Part shown: one piece after another, positions 21,827 to 32,239 of the stretch | Position numbering within the stretch: position 1 is the stretch's first letter | How the letters are laid out: every line of letters begins with the position of its first letter | From: Pohlia nutans | Taxonomy: Eukaryota; Streptophyta; Bryopsida; Bryales; Mniaceae | DNA length: 64,000 nt | Direction of reading: 5' to 3' | NCBI GenBank assembly: GCA_022496805.1 | Contig: CM040085.1 | Location: 13,979,811-14,043,810, forward strand | Program-made: the position numbers and the translations under genes | Notes under the pieces: model-generated | The model's database searches: none | What the model saw: the letters and a program-made list of their open reading frames with translations, nothing else | Told to the model about the DNA's origin: nothing

Positions 21827-23741
21827 ATGCTGGGACTGGCAGTGCGGAGGAGCCGCCCACAATCCTCCCTGGCAGGCGCTCTGATCGCCCATCTTTCTTC
21901 ACAGGTTTGAATTCTGGACTTCTGGATACTTGTTTGATTTAATGTGTTTTCGTTTCAAAGGCGTTTGAGATTGAACGATCGACAATGCCATAAATGGACT
22001 AACCCCTAAGCGTCCACTGTGTATTTTCTGTAGTGTAGGAAAATTGGACCCCCTGCTGCAAATCATCTGTTTGTTTCTGTGAAAACGACTTCAGTTTGAC
22101 TGACACAATCGATATTGTTGATCTTGTAGTATAGAACAAGAGCTTTAAAATTCAGATGTATTGCAATCAGAAAACTGAGGTAAATTGAGAAAATGCTACC
22201 GTTGCAAAGTTCAGTGATGCAGATGGCCATATTGGGCGTTTCAGACGCTGTTAAGGAAGTAAAGTACCAAGAATTCAATCATTCATATTGTGAAAAATGT
22301 AATTCAAATGGGACCAAATTTTATGACACCGGAATCAGTGAAGAACATTCCATGTGTTAATCAAAAACACAAATAAATGTGAACAGAAGAAACTCTACAC
22401 AGGACCTACTCCAAACTGCTAAAAAAAACATGAAGCCCAATTTGGGCTTCTTGGTCCTTTAGGGGTTAACATGCTTTTAGTATGAATGTGACGTGACGCC
22501 ATTATCGCTCATGTTAATAGTTTGTTACTGAAGTCATTGTGGATGTTCAGAATGGAGCAAGAGTTTTCCCGAGTATACAGTCACCAGGTGCTCGGCACGT
22601 AAGTATGTCTGCAACAGGGGAAGAGAGTTTCCGAGAACGTGAAGATCTGGATCGTTACATGAAATCCCGGTATGATCAAGAGAGTCTGAGGAGCAATAGA
22701 ACTGAGTCAGAAGAGGAGCTCCGGTGTGAACCTGTCCAAGTAGAGGAGGATATATTGAAGCGAAACGATAAAGGAAAATTCGAGATCTTGGCCGTACTTG
22801 CAGATCCCCACGTGCTAGCAGCAGCTCATGAAAGACTGAATGAAAGGCGAAGGAACTGGACTCTAGCCAGTAATGAATTAGAAGTCTCCCATGTTCCCAA
22901 GGAGAACACATTGTTGCGTTCACGAGAGATCGACTGGAATTGGTTCAAAGAAGCTGCACATCTTTTAAGCACTGGATCATATGTGTTCAAACCTGTTCAA
23001 ACCCTTGACATTGCCAGGCGGGGACGTGGGGAGTCGAGACAGTGGGCGTTTGTGAGGCCAAAAGATCAGGTCAGTGATTTTTTTGTTACATAAAATTTGG
23101 GCTGGCTAATTTATACAAAGGATTTTTGAAAAAAGAAGAGGGAATAATAGCTAAATTTCCTACATGGAGTCAAGATGTGTAAACTTAAGTATCACCCAGA
23201 TATTGCCTAAGTAACACACATGTGTATTACCCTGATATTACCTATATTTTAATATGAAAAGAGCATCCAAGGAGCTTGGATTACTCTTGAAGCCATGGAA
23301 AGTGTAGCAAAAATGCTAAACTGTCTCCTGACAAAAAAAAGTCACTGGATCAGGTCATTCAAGAGGCAATTCGAGGTGTGTTGGAGAGGATCTATGAACC
23401 CGTGTTACATGGTTCCGGGTTTAGACCAGGTGCAAGTGTTCACGCAGCTCTCAAGTCTGTAAAGTATGGGTGGAAAGGAATATCATGGTTTCTGCAGTTT
23501 GATGTTCGCATTACAGATCATGCTAGTGTGCAGAAACGGCTGTTGAAAATCTTAGGTGAGCAGATAGAAGACGAAGCATTTGTAGATATGTTGAGGCAGA
23601 TGTTCAAACTTGGTACCATATGGATCGACACTTCCACAGACGAGGACATGCCTGAAGGGAGCGTTTTGTCTCCTATGTTAGGCAACATCTACTTCCATCA
23701 TTTGGATCTGGAGATCAGTCGCATCCAAGAGGAAATCAGAT
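21827..23741 (+). CDS. Nuclear-encoded group II intron maturase/RT relative (nMAT-like), N-terminal three exons
   Basis: Exons 21827-21904, 22551-23069 and 23354-23741 give about 328 residues in frame. Residues 1-26 (MLGLAVRRSRPQSSLAGALI...) are Arg/Ser/Ala/Leu-rich with no acidic residue, like a mitochondrial presequence. Residues ~85-330 match the group II RT N-terminal and finger/palm blocks: VLADPHVLAAAHERL, GSYVFKP, VRPKDQVIQEAIR, IYEPVLHGSGFRPGASVHAAL, FLQFDV (first catalytic Asp, ~249) and MPEGSVLSPMLGNIYFHHLD. Family members are imported into mitochondria or plastids and assist group II intron splicing. Angiosperm nMATs are mostly intronless, so both introns look gained; intron 2 is an introner and intron 1 holds a P1 MITE. 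The donor GAT|GTAAGT at 23742 is followed by no convincing exon (the nearest acceptor, ~23930, gives TAA), so the gene is either longer than I can resolve or decayed. Confidence 0.78.
22251..22469 (+). mobile_element. P1 MITE in maturase intron 1
   Basis: 219 bp from TTAA 22251-22254 to TTAA 22466-22469. The right end CTTGGTCCTTTAGGGGTTAA is intact; the left inverted end has decayed to TTAAGGAAGTAAAGTACCAA. Confidence 0.82.
23072..23347 (+). mobile_element. Introner copy B: hAT-like TIR element forming maturase intron 2
   Basis: A 276-bp element begins CAGTGATTTTTTTG and ends AAAAAAAAGTCACTG, flanked by a perfect 8-bp repeat GATCAGGT (23064-23071, 23348-23355). The intron is 23070-23353: donor GT is the end of the left repeat followed by the CAGT of the element, and acceptor AG lies inside the right repeat. 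Removal restores AAA GAT CAG GTC ATT CAA, the conserved RT block RPKDQVIQEAIR. Same orientation and homologous to copy A (6900-7467). No coding capacity. Confidence 0.92.
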
Positions 23742-23966
23742 GTAAGTCTCAGACCTCACTAACGTGATCGACGTCAAAATATTTTCTTTTGCAATTGGTT
23801 TGTCACTAAAATTGTCTTAAACAATTGGGCCTTCAATCTCAGGCAGGTGGAATTTTGAACGTTTTTCTTGCCGTTCCATTTATTCATGCATTCCTGATTT
23901 CTAAATGTGGATTGGTTATTGCAGAATGTGTTGGGCCCTATGTACACTCTGCCTTGCACACAGTTT

Positions 23967-24097
23967 AAGGCAAACCACCCTATTTGTGCCACTACGTATC
24001 AGCTTTACATTTAAAATTTTGATATGTACACTACTAATACATAGTGGCACAAATAAGGTGATGTCCATATTGTGGCACAGATAGGGTGGCTTACCTT
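23967..24097. mobile_element. 131-bp TIR element downstream of maturase exon 3
   Basis: AAGGCAAACCACCCTATTTG at the left is matched inverted by AGATAGGGTGGCTTACCTT at the right; GTGCCACTACGTAT also pairs internally with ATACATAGTGGCAC. Superfamily not assigned. Confidence 0.7.
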
Positions 24098-24689
24098 GTA
24101 TAGCAGATGATGACCCATTTGTATCAAGAAAGTTCTAAAACTCAGTACATCTAAGCAAGGCGTGCAAGAAGCAAAGAGCAGTTTGGGTGGCTCATGATGG
24201 AAGGGAATGGCAGTCCACGGGCAGTTTCAAATTGCTGACTCTATTTCCCGTAACATCTTTGGGATCTATTAGAGAGCAAGATTGTGAGGGAGACTCTGTG
24301 ATGCGATTCCTACATGTTGGCATTCGTAATCCATGGCCACAACTGCAAGACTCTCACCAAAACAGTTACCTTCTGCTTGCCAATTGAAATCAAGGGGTTT
24401 TGCTACCGCCCTTCAAGTAGACAGGGGCCACGTCCTCGCTCCAAAGCTTGTTGCAGAAGCTCACGCAAAAGCTGTAGTGAATACTTGCACTCTGACACCC
24501 CTATTATCTGCTGAAGCTTTTTTCTTGGGGAAGACTGCATCAATGTCCTGGATGATGAACTGCCACGACTAGAACTACCAAAGTGTGCATATGGATCGTA
24601 TTCTATCAAGCTCCTTGGGATCATGAAAATTGGCAACAGGAGGTTTGTATGAGCATATGTTTGGTGTCATGTCAAATTGCAGGGAATTG

Positions 24690-24775
24690 GCGACATGGTT
24701 GATACATTCATAGCATGCCCACTATGTTGATGACTGTAATATGCTGCGAGGTGTGGACAATTATTGAACATGATT
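24690..24775 (+). pseudogene. Possible RT active-site exon relic (YVDD)
   Basis: At 24723-24734 one frame reads HAHYVDDCNMLRGVDNY, like the (R)YxDD catalytic box expected downstream of exon 3. In the same frame a TAG lies 9 bases before HAH... and a TGA follows NY. An acceptor (CATTCATAG) directly precedes it, but its phase (0) does not match exon 3 (phase 1). It may be a decayed part of the gene or chance. Confidence 0.35.
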
Positions 24776-25509
24776 CCTCTGGACTTGTTAATCTCAATAA
24801 GCAGGAGGAGCTGACAGCTTGGGAGTACAAGGACAGTGTTTCAAGGCCGCCGTAAGCTTGGACATTCACTTCATTATATTTCTTTTGGGATCTTTAGTAC
24901 TTAAAAAATTGCTCGAGATAAGGTTCCTAATGATTTTAGTATCCTTGACCTTATCCAGCCACCCTAAATTAGGGTTTTGTTGTAGTAGTGTAACTTCTAT
25001 GCTGTGCAAATGTGATACATGTGAGACAGTGATGCATGTGTGGGGGTCTACACCTGTCGGGTTTTGATAGATCTATCAATGCAAATGCTTGAGTTTCTTG
25101 TTCCTATCATATTTTTAACTTCCTTTTGTAACCTGTGTGCAGCCCCCAAGGAGCCTTGGTTGATATTGTAAGCTTAGTCATCTTTCTGGATGAGTGCCAT
25201 GGTGACATCTCTCTGCTTTGACAATGTCAACAAATGTGTCAGTATTGGGGGCTGAGAAAGTTCTACTAAGCTGGCAGAGAGTAGGACTCAGTCCACAACC
25301 ATGGCTTGCATGTAGTACTGTACAACCATGATGCTTGCATGTAGTACCGTGTGTAATAGATCACAACCAATCTCAACCATGGATTCAAATCTGAAGGCCT
25401 GTTTTCACTCAATCCTCTAGCAAGGTTGTGATTACACTCAAGCCTCTGTAATGTCACACTTTGTAATTTCACATTCCATGTATGTCCTAGTAATCTGTCA
25501 TTTTGTATA

Positions 25510-26000
25510 CTCCTCTGTCCCATAATAAGTCTTCAACCCTCAAAAGTAGAAGAATTAACTACACTGAATGGTGTATTTAGTGTTTGGAGATAATTGATGT
25601 CTTTTATTACAATTCTTTCACAGGTGAAGAGAAATAGTGTCCCTTGACATTACATAGGAGTTTGTCACTTGTCATTCCCATTTTCATTGTAAGTACCATG
25701 TTCTTTTCAAGTAACGAGAGTGACATGAGGTGCAATGCCTTCTTTATTATAAAGTTGCCATATGTCATTGGAAAACTACATTCATTTTTTTTTTGAAGGG
25801 ACACTATGTCTCCCTAAAATTAAATAGTGTGTGGGTTAAGAAATAGTATGCCATTCAATGTAGTCCAATGGTGTGGACCTTGAGCCAATAGGAATAGTAG
25901 TTTGAGCAAATAAGAAGGTTATTATGGGACAAATAGTTTGAGTAATTAGAATACTTAATATGGGACAAACATCTAGAAGCTTATTTTGGGAGAGAGGGAG
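25510..26000. mobile_element. Stowaway-like element with nested insertion
   Basis: The left end CTCCTCTGTCCCATAATAAG and right end CTTATTTTGGGAGAGAGGGAG are inverted and bordered by TA on both sides (25508-25509, 26001-26002). The interior is interrupted by a ~310-bp element (25557-25868). Confidence 0.75.
25557..25868. mobile_element. Family C element (CTACACTGAATG ends), nested in Stowaway
   Basis: The left CTACACTGAATGGTGTATTT and right ATACTATGCC...-type end ATGCCATTCAATGTAG are inverted. The body is homologous to 37508-37840 (shared GAATTGATGT-like start, TAGGAGTTTGTCACTTGTCA, GTTGCCATATGTCATTGG). Non-coding. Confidence 0.75.
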
Positions 26001-26002
26001 TA

Positions 26003-27060
26003 CACATCAATTAGGGAGTTCATTTATCATTTTTTGTTTGAGTGGCTCCAAAAATTTTGGTTCAAATTCTTTGTTCTCGCTAAAAAAGGAAACCATTGGT
26101 GGGAACACTTAATTCCTAATTGAAATAAAATGAAATGTTGATGTCCATTGAAAAGCTAGTGGACCTCATGTTGATGATATCTTCCTATTATTTTACATTA
26201 GAAAATAAACAATTAATTATAGGCACATGAACTTAGGACTCCTTTATGTCCTTATATTTTGGTAATGTGTTCAATGTCATGCTTGGTGGATTTTCGGTGT
26301 TAGGAAAATTATGAGACGTACATGAAAATTGACCTAAAAAAACGTTTTTATAATGTTGAAAAACATAGAAATAATGTGGATGAATCATGACCACTAAGTA
26401 CTTGGAAGACATAATGGTTCAGTGTAATTCTTTTGTAGAAATAGAAAAAAAAATAAAAAATTTCCTAGTCAAGATTCCATAAGGTTCTTAATACCTTGTT
26501 GAACCACACCTTTTACATTGTAGCAACATAGTAGAGAACCTCCTAATAGAATAATTAAACCCTCCAACTCTCTTCGCATTGACCAACTAAAGTTAAAAAA
26601 AATTCTCTGTGATTCTTATGATCCCCTGACAAATGTTTGAGATTCGGAGGTGAGCATCATTACTGCTCAAGAATCTTATGTCAACCACTTGGGCTGTAAG
26701 AACTAAGTTGGGAGTCTATTGAGGCCAACGTGGATAGAAATTCATCCTTTTTCATCACAACATCTTTTACCTTTATAGAGATTTTTTTGAATGATTCAAA
26801 TTTTCAAATATGTACGTTTGACAAGTTTGGTGCCCATCACATCTTAAAGAGATGTACATGGGACAGGCTTGGTGCCCGTCAAAAAGAAACACTGACCCAT
26901 ATTGCCAACAATTTTTCTTGGCCTATGACCTCCATGTAAAGGGGCCCTTAGGAAAATGACGGAAAGGAATAAGTTCACTGTATCCACGTCGGCATCAAAA
27001 GGGAGCCTAGACTCCCAAAGTTCTTTTGCTTTTCCCACCAAAACCGTAAGGATAAAATCA
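26003..27060. other. Spacer without recognised gene
   Basis: AT-rich sequence; short frames have no recognised similarity. GC content rises towards the X8 promoter. Confidence 0.5.
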
Positions 27061-27062
27061 CA

Positions 27063-27501
27063 GTGACTGCCCAATACCCTTCGGACAGATGTCACCAGCG
27101 GGGTGGTTGGGTGGTGGAAGAGCCATCTCCTTCATCCACCTCATCCAGCTTCCAGAACCCACACGGTTCAACCCGCCCCAAAATCCGAGGTGGCGATTCC
27201 AAAACGCTGAGCTGGAGGACACGTGGCCGTCCACTTGTCCGAGCACATCGCCGGCATGTCCCCAGTCCACAGTACTCGATCACCCATTCAAACGTCATGC
27301 TCAACCAAAAGCAACCATCGCCAATTCCTCTCACTCCATCGTCTCCGTCCTAGCTTGAGCTCACACGTTCAAAAAACACAAAATTCATCAAGCTTTTTTG
27401 CAACAGCAATTAATTGCTTGGCACCACGGAGTTTGACTACAGACTGAGTGATATCGATCGACGTACTGCTGGCCGGCCGGCGGAGGATTTTCGGTGTTTC
27501 A
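27063..27501 (+). promoter_or_regulatory. X8 gene promoter and 5' leader
   Basis: A locally C-rich, more GC-rich stretch directly upstream of the X8 start, with several overlapping short frames that look non-coding. The leader just before the ATG contains GGCCGGCCGGCGG. No TATA box assigned with confidence. Confidence 0.45.
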
Positions 27502-30500
27502 ATGAGGATATTCAACTTCCGGCTCGTCGCTCTACTGCTGCTGGCTGCTGTTCTAGGTTAGTTAACTTTCTTACTTTTCCTGGTTCAGTCTTGTATTCCA
27601 CACACGATGCTTGAAAGAGTTTCCGACTCTGAACAGAACAGGATTTTTCAGCATCAATTGTGCTCTGTGATAGTATCTGTCCATTGCAAGGGTTTCCAAT
27701 TGTCCGCAGACTTTGAACATATATAACAGGACTTTTCAGCATCAATTTTGCTCTTTGATCGATCTGACAAGTATCTGTCCATTACTACGACAGATTTTGT
27801 TGAATTTAACATGATTTTTCAGCATGTCGTTGGGTCTATGTTGCCCTGTACGTTGCGTTGTCATATATATTGAGTGGCAAGTTGAGAAGAAGAGTAACGT
27901 GCCGTAAAATACTAAGAGGCTGTTGTTAATTGGAGTAGTTCTACTAACTAGACATGGAACTATGTAGTGAGTGTGAGTCTACAATGAGGAGACAAGCTGC
28001 ATCGATCAATGATCGATCGAGGGGTCTCGATCAAAGCCGGCCTGCAGGTGATTTAATTCAGAATCGTGTTTACAAACTAAGAGGTAACTAGTTAGTTAGT
28101 ATTTTGATCGAGGAAAGAAGAATTACAGTGTTGTGCCTATGATTTGATAAGAAATTGCGAGGTTTGACACCCTCTCTAATGGGAGCAAGTTGTGCTGTGG
28201 CCATCTGGAGCGTTTGTGTTCCAATTTTTCGACGTCGCCCTACTTAACTTCAGTTTTTCTTTTTCCTTTTTATGGCGATGGCAAGTCACTGATAGAAATT
28301 TCTCCAGCTTCTGTCTCGCCTGATGAGCCTGCTTTGAACAATAACGGGCTTCGTAGAAACTGACTGTGAATACTTTAACCTAGATCGAGTGAATGTGCCC
28401 TTCGTGACCAAAATCAATCCTTGCTGCAGATTGAGTATTGATGGTTTTAATATAAAATTTCTGTAACTGGCCATAAATTCACGACAGTTTCTAAACTCTT
28501 ACTGCATGATAGGTTCTTATCGATTCACGTTTTCAACCCCTGCCACTTTAATTTCAAGATCTCAAGTTTAGAATTTTGATGATGGCTGAAATCTTGAAAT
28601 CAAAGTGGGGTTTGAAACTTTTGGAGTGTAAGTATAACTCGGACCTTGTTTACTTGTTTATTTTGAGTTACACTCAATCCTTGCTGCAGATTGAGTGTAA
28701 CTGACCATAAATTCACGACATTAGAGTTATACTTTAAACCCTGTGCACAAAATCTTACATTGCATGTAACTAGTTTCGTATCGATTCATGATGTTTGAAC
28801 AGTTTTCAACCTTAGCTTGCCACTTTCATTTTCAAGATAAATGATTCATTTGACGATGGCTGAAATCTTGATTTGATAGTGGGGTTTGATACTTTTGGAC
28901 AGTTCGTATTTTACTCGGTACGTTGAACATTTACTTGTTCTATCCATTCTCAGAATGAAAGTTTGTGGACGTGCAGGGGTGTCTGGAGCACAGAATTGGT
29001 GCATAGCCAAGCCCAATCTGCCGGACTCGGACTACCAAGGGACGTTGGACTGGGCGTGTGGGCAGCTGTCAGGGCAAGGACAAGTGAACTGTGGTCCCAT
29101 CCAAGACGGCCAGAGCTGCTATTTGCCCAACACTTACCAAAGCCATGCGAGCTGGGCCATGAACGCTTATTACCAGCAACAAGGACAATCGTCTCAATCC
29201 TGTGACTTCCAAGGCACTGCCACCCTCACCACCACTGACCCCAGTACGTAATATATAACCCATCCATCTAATATACCCATTCCACTTTATTATTCTTCTT
29301 CATTCCTGTATATCCAGTTTTCAATTCCATCCTCAGAATCTCTCACTGTTGTGACATATCCATCGTCCACGTGTCAACATTTGTCTCTCATTACAGAGGG
29401 AACGTTTTTACCTAAGTTTGTTTCATTTTAAATGAATAATTATCGTACCCACATAGTAGGTTCATGCAAAAATAAATATATGTTATTTAGTGCGACATGT
29501 GTCACTGGTCCTGGCTGTAAGTTGTACGCCACAAAATAGTCTTGGTAGCACCAAAATAATGAAATTATTTGCCATGTCTAGCTTATACAATCATGCTACG
29601 TGGGTATTGTTAGCTTATATTCTGCATCACAAAACATTCTTCAGCTAAATTTCCTCTGAGATTTTGCAATCGGATATATATATTATTATTTTTTGACACA
29701 AATAAAGGGAACCCTTTACTGCACAAGAAAGAAAGATAACATACAAACCAGGCCCGCCATGAGCAATCGGATATTTTCTTGGGGGTGATATCTATAGAGA
29801 GAATTAGGGCCGGTTTACACTACGGTGGAGAAGGCCTCCGGTTGGTCAAGAATGCTTGGCCAAGACATGGTTATATGAGGCAAATGGTGGATGTGCCGGA
29901 GAAGAATTAAAGGCAATAAATTATTTCTATTGAGTTGGGCTTCTCCGGAGGAGGAGTTTCTTGTCCGGCCTCTTGAGGCCGGACAAGAGACTCCTCCTCC
30001 GGAGAAGCCCAACTCCAAAAAGTGCCGCCACGTAGGGCGGCCATGTCATTTTATCATCCATGAGAAAAGTTCACCACCATTGTTTTCTTCACCTAGTGTA
30101 AACACCCACCGGTCAAGAGTTGCATTTTCGACCAATCACAATTGAGAAACGCCCTTTTTTTTCATGACCGGTGGACTTCTCCACCGTAGTGTAAACCGGC
30201 CCTTAGAATCAACCCAACTTCCAAGGGGGGGCTGTAGAATGTTATGAGGGTGCATACACACAGCTTCTGGCATGATACTTTAGAAGTATTCCAGCGCAGT
30301 GATTGTATGAGAAAAAAAAACCGCTCATTTTAGTTGAAAGTTTGTTACAGATTAAACTAAAAAACAGGTACCATTTAGTTTCCATTTTTGTAATACAAAT
30401 AGATCATGACCAAAGACCCACTGGAATCTTCAAGACGGCTGACATTCTAATCCTTTAAGTTGCTTAATGCAGGCACCACGACTTGTTCATATACGGCGCC

Positions 30501-31103
30501 CAATGGGTAAGACTATCCATCTATTTTTATTTCTCTTGCTTGATCTGCAAGTTCATCTGTTATGCTTCTTGCCTAGAGCTGGGGTCTTCAATCAAATGTC
30601 CTGGATTTGTGTCAAAAATAAATGAAAATCATATTTATATATTAGATTGAAAAGGAAACCGTGAACCAATCAACTTCGACTGCCGAGGTCGTGAGATATG
30701 CTAACTAACACGACATGATTACTGTGACGAATTCTCGTCTGTGCATGTCAGAAGGAATGTATGTGGTAACCAGGGAGAAAAGTACACAACTAATTGCTGC
30801 AAGAAGAAGCTTAATTTAATCAGAAACATTCGACTCCAGGGTGCCTTTGTATCAGTCACTCTTGCAATTTCATTTGTGTCAAAAAAGAATTTAATTTTTT
30901 TAGAAGAAACATTATTTATCTGTTACATTATTAATGGACTAATATGAATGAGCCTTTCGTTGATGTGGGTTCATTTGGACAGGACTTCAAGCTCCTCAGG
31001 TGGTAATGGAACAAACGGGGCTATGGGGAACCATTTGATACATTCCAGGCCCCTCTCATATCTGGCCGCTCTTGTATCTGTTCTTGCATACTTTACAGCT
31101 TAA
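27502..31103 (+). CDS. X8 (CBM43) domain GPI-anchored protein, plasmodesmata callose-binding type
   Basis: Exons 27502-27556, 28977-29243, 30473-30506 and 30983-31103 (TAA 31101-31103) give 158 residues, all GT-AG with consistent phases. Residues 1-19 are a signal peptide (MRIFNFRLVALLLLAAVLG). Residues ~24-113 are an X8 domain with NWCIAKP, LDWACGQ, VNCGPIQDGQSCYLPNT, SHASWAMNAYYQQQGQ and SCDFQGTATLTTTDPS. A short Ser/Gly/Asn linker follows, then a hydrophobic C-terminus (YLAALVSVLAYFTA) typical of a GPI signal. The family binds callose (1,3-beta-glucan) in the wall, often at plasmodesmata. Length and architecture match PDCB proteins; the exact paralog cannot be named. Intron 2 contains a Tourist-like MITE. 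Confidence 0.93.
29807..30202. mobile_element. Tourist-like (PIF/Harbinger) MITE in X8 intron 2
   Basis: A perfect terminal inverted repeat of about 27 bp (GGGCCGGTTTACACTACGGT...) is flanked by TTA on both sides (29804-29806, 30203-30205), as in PIF/Harbinger insertions. 396 bp, no frame with transposase similarity. Contains a strong internal hairpin. Confidence 0.85.
29932..30015 (+). repeat. 84-nt near-perfect hairpin inside the Tourist-like MITE
   Basis: Two 41-nt arms (GAGTTGGGCTTCTCCGGAGG... inward to GTCCGGCCTC) pair with one mismatch around a two-base gap. GC-rich, unlike the surrounding intron. It resembles a MITE-derived small-RNA precursor; expression unknown. Confidence 0.8.
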
Positions 31104-31693
31104 TTAACAAACTGCTGATATTAATTGGAATTGGAATTCACTTAATTACCTGTGGCTTCAGTTGTGTAAGTGCCCATTTAGCAAATTTGTATTTTAGGCT
31201 TAACAAGATGGAGCTAGGGGCAGTTGTAATCCCATGTAAATATACGTGAAGGCAAGTTTCTCTTCATTCTAGAGAAAGGGAATTATGTACTCATAGACCT
31301 TTTTTATACAACCAGGGTTGTCTTACTCAAGTACTAGACAAAGTGTCGAATACGACGTTGAAGACGTCTGGTACACCTCTCCGTCTATCAAACAATCTTA
31401 GGATACACTTGGAATATTTGAGAATATTTCATCCAAGTTGTCGACACTCATCTATTTAGACATGTAATATGGCATTAAGTTGGAAAATAGCGTTAGACAT
31501 GACAACCGTGCCTTATGTAAAACGACATTCTAGAATTATATCTTGCACACTTGTCACACTATCATTGCACTTGTCACATGTTTATAGTGATTTCTTTTAG
31601 ACCCTACTAGAACGGAGCCCGTTGAAACTGCCAATGGAGTGCATTTGTGTTCAATTGCCATCGCCATCGCCTGAGAAACAGAGGAGCTCTGGA

Positions 31694-31955
31694 CGGGTGC
31701 ACTCTACTTTATGTTTGAGAATCACGTGCATTCATGACCTCCTCTAAAACCCCATGTATACGAGGGGTTATATGTCTAAGCCTTTGTATACAGATTAAAT
31801 TTGTCCTAAATATATGTTTAATGTAAGTATACCACTCGATATTTTCAGCTCTAAATATGTTTATTGTATGTATACGTAATACAATAATGTTCAAATTAAT
31901 ACCCTTTCTATGCACTCACGTATACTTGGGACGTGTTTAGTACAGTGCACCCCTT
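31694..31955. mobile_element. GGGG-TIR element, family G, copy 1
   Basis: GGGTGCACTCTACTTTATG on the left and TAGTACAGTGCACCCC on the right. The body matches 41079-41349 (AGAATCACGTGCATTCATGA, TTGTATACAGATT, TTGTATGTATACGTAATAC). Target repeat unclear. Confidence 0.75.
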
Positions 31956-32041
31956 GGGAGTCTGGAGCTTCAGAAACAAATACATTGGATGAATTGTGAC
32001 AGGAAGGATGAAAATTCGGGATGAAAACATGAAAACATGGT

Positions 32042-32236
32042 TTAACCCCTAGAAAGGACCCTCAATCACATGAGGTCCAAATTGGGCCTTCATGTGATTT
32101 TTATGGGGAATGTCTTTGGTCCAATTTTTTTAACCAACATGTGTCATGTTCTGTTGAATGATATTTTCTCACAGTATGATCAATTGGATATATTGGTCAT
32201 TTTCAAACCATGAATTCTCAGTCGTTTCCGGGTTAA
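32042..32236 (-). mobile_element. P1 MITE
   Basis: TTAACCCCTAGAAAGGACC to CAGTCGTTTCCGGGTTAA, bordered by TTAA on both sides; reverse orientation with the usual GACCAA/TTGGTC words, somewhat shortened. Confidence 0.75.
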
Positions 32237-32239
32237 AGA

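Noticed and set aside
22534..22923. 129-codon minus-strand frame
   Set aside because: Shadow of maturase exon 2, whose plus-strand frame carries RT-family blocks.
27063..27447. Five overlapping frames of 70-96 codons upstream of the X8 gene
   Set aside because: Overlapping frames on both strands in a GC-rich promoter, with no recognised similarity; expected from composition alone.
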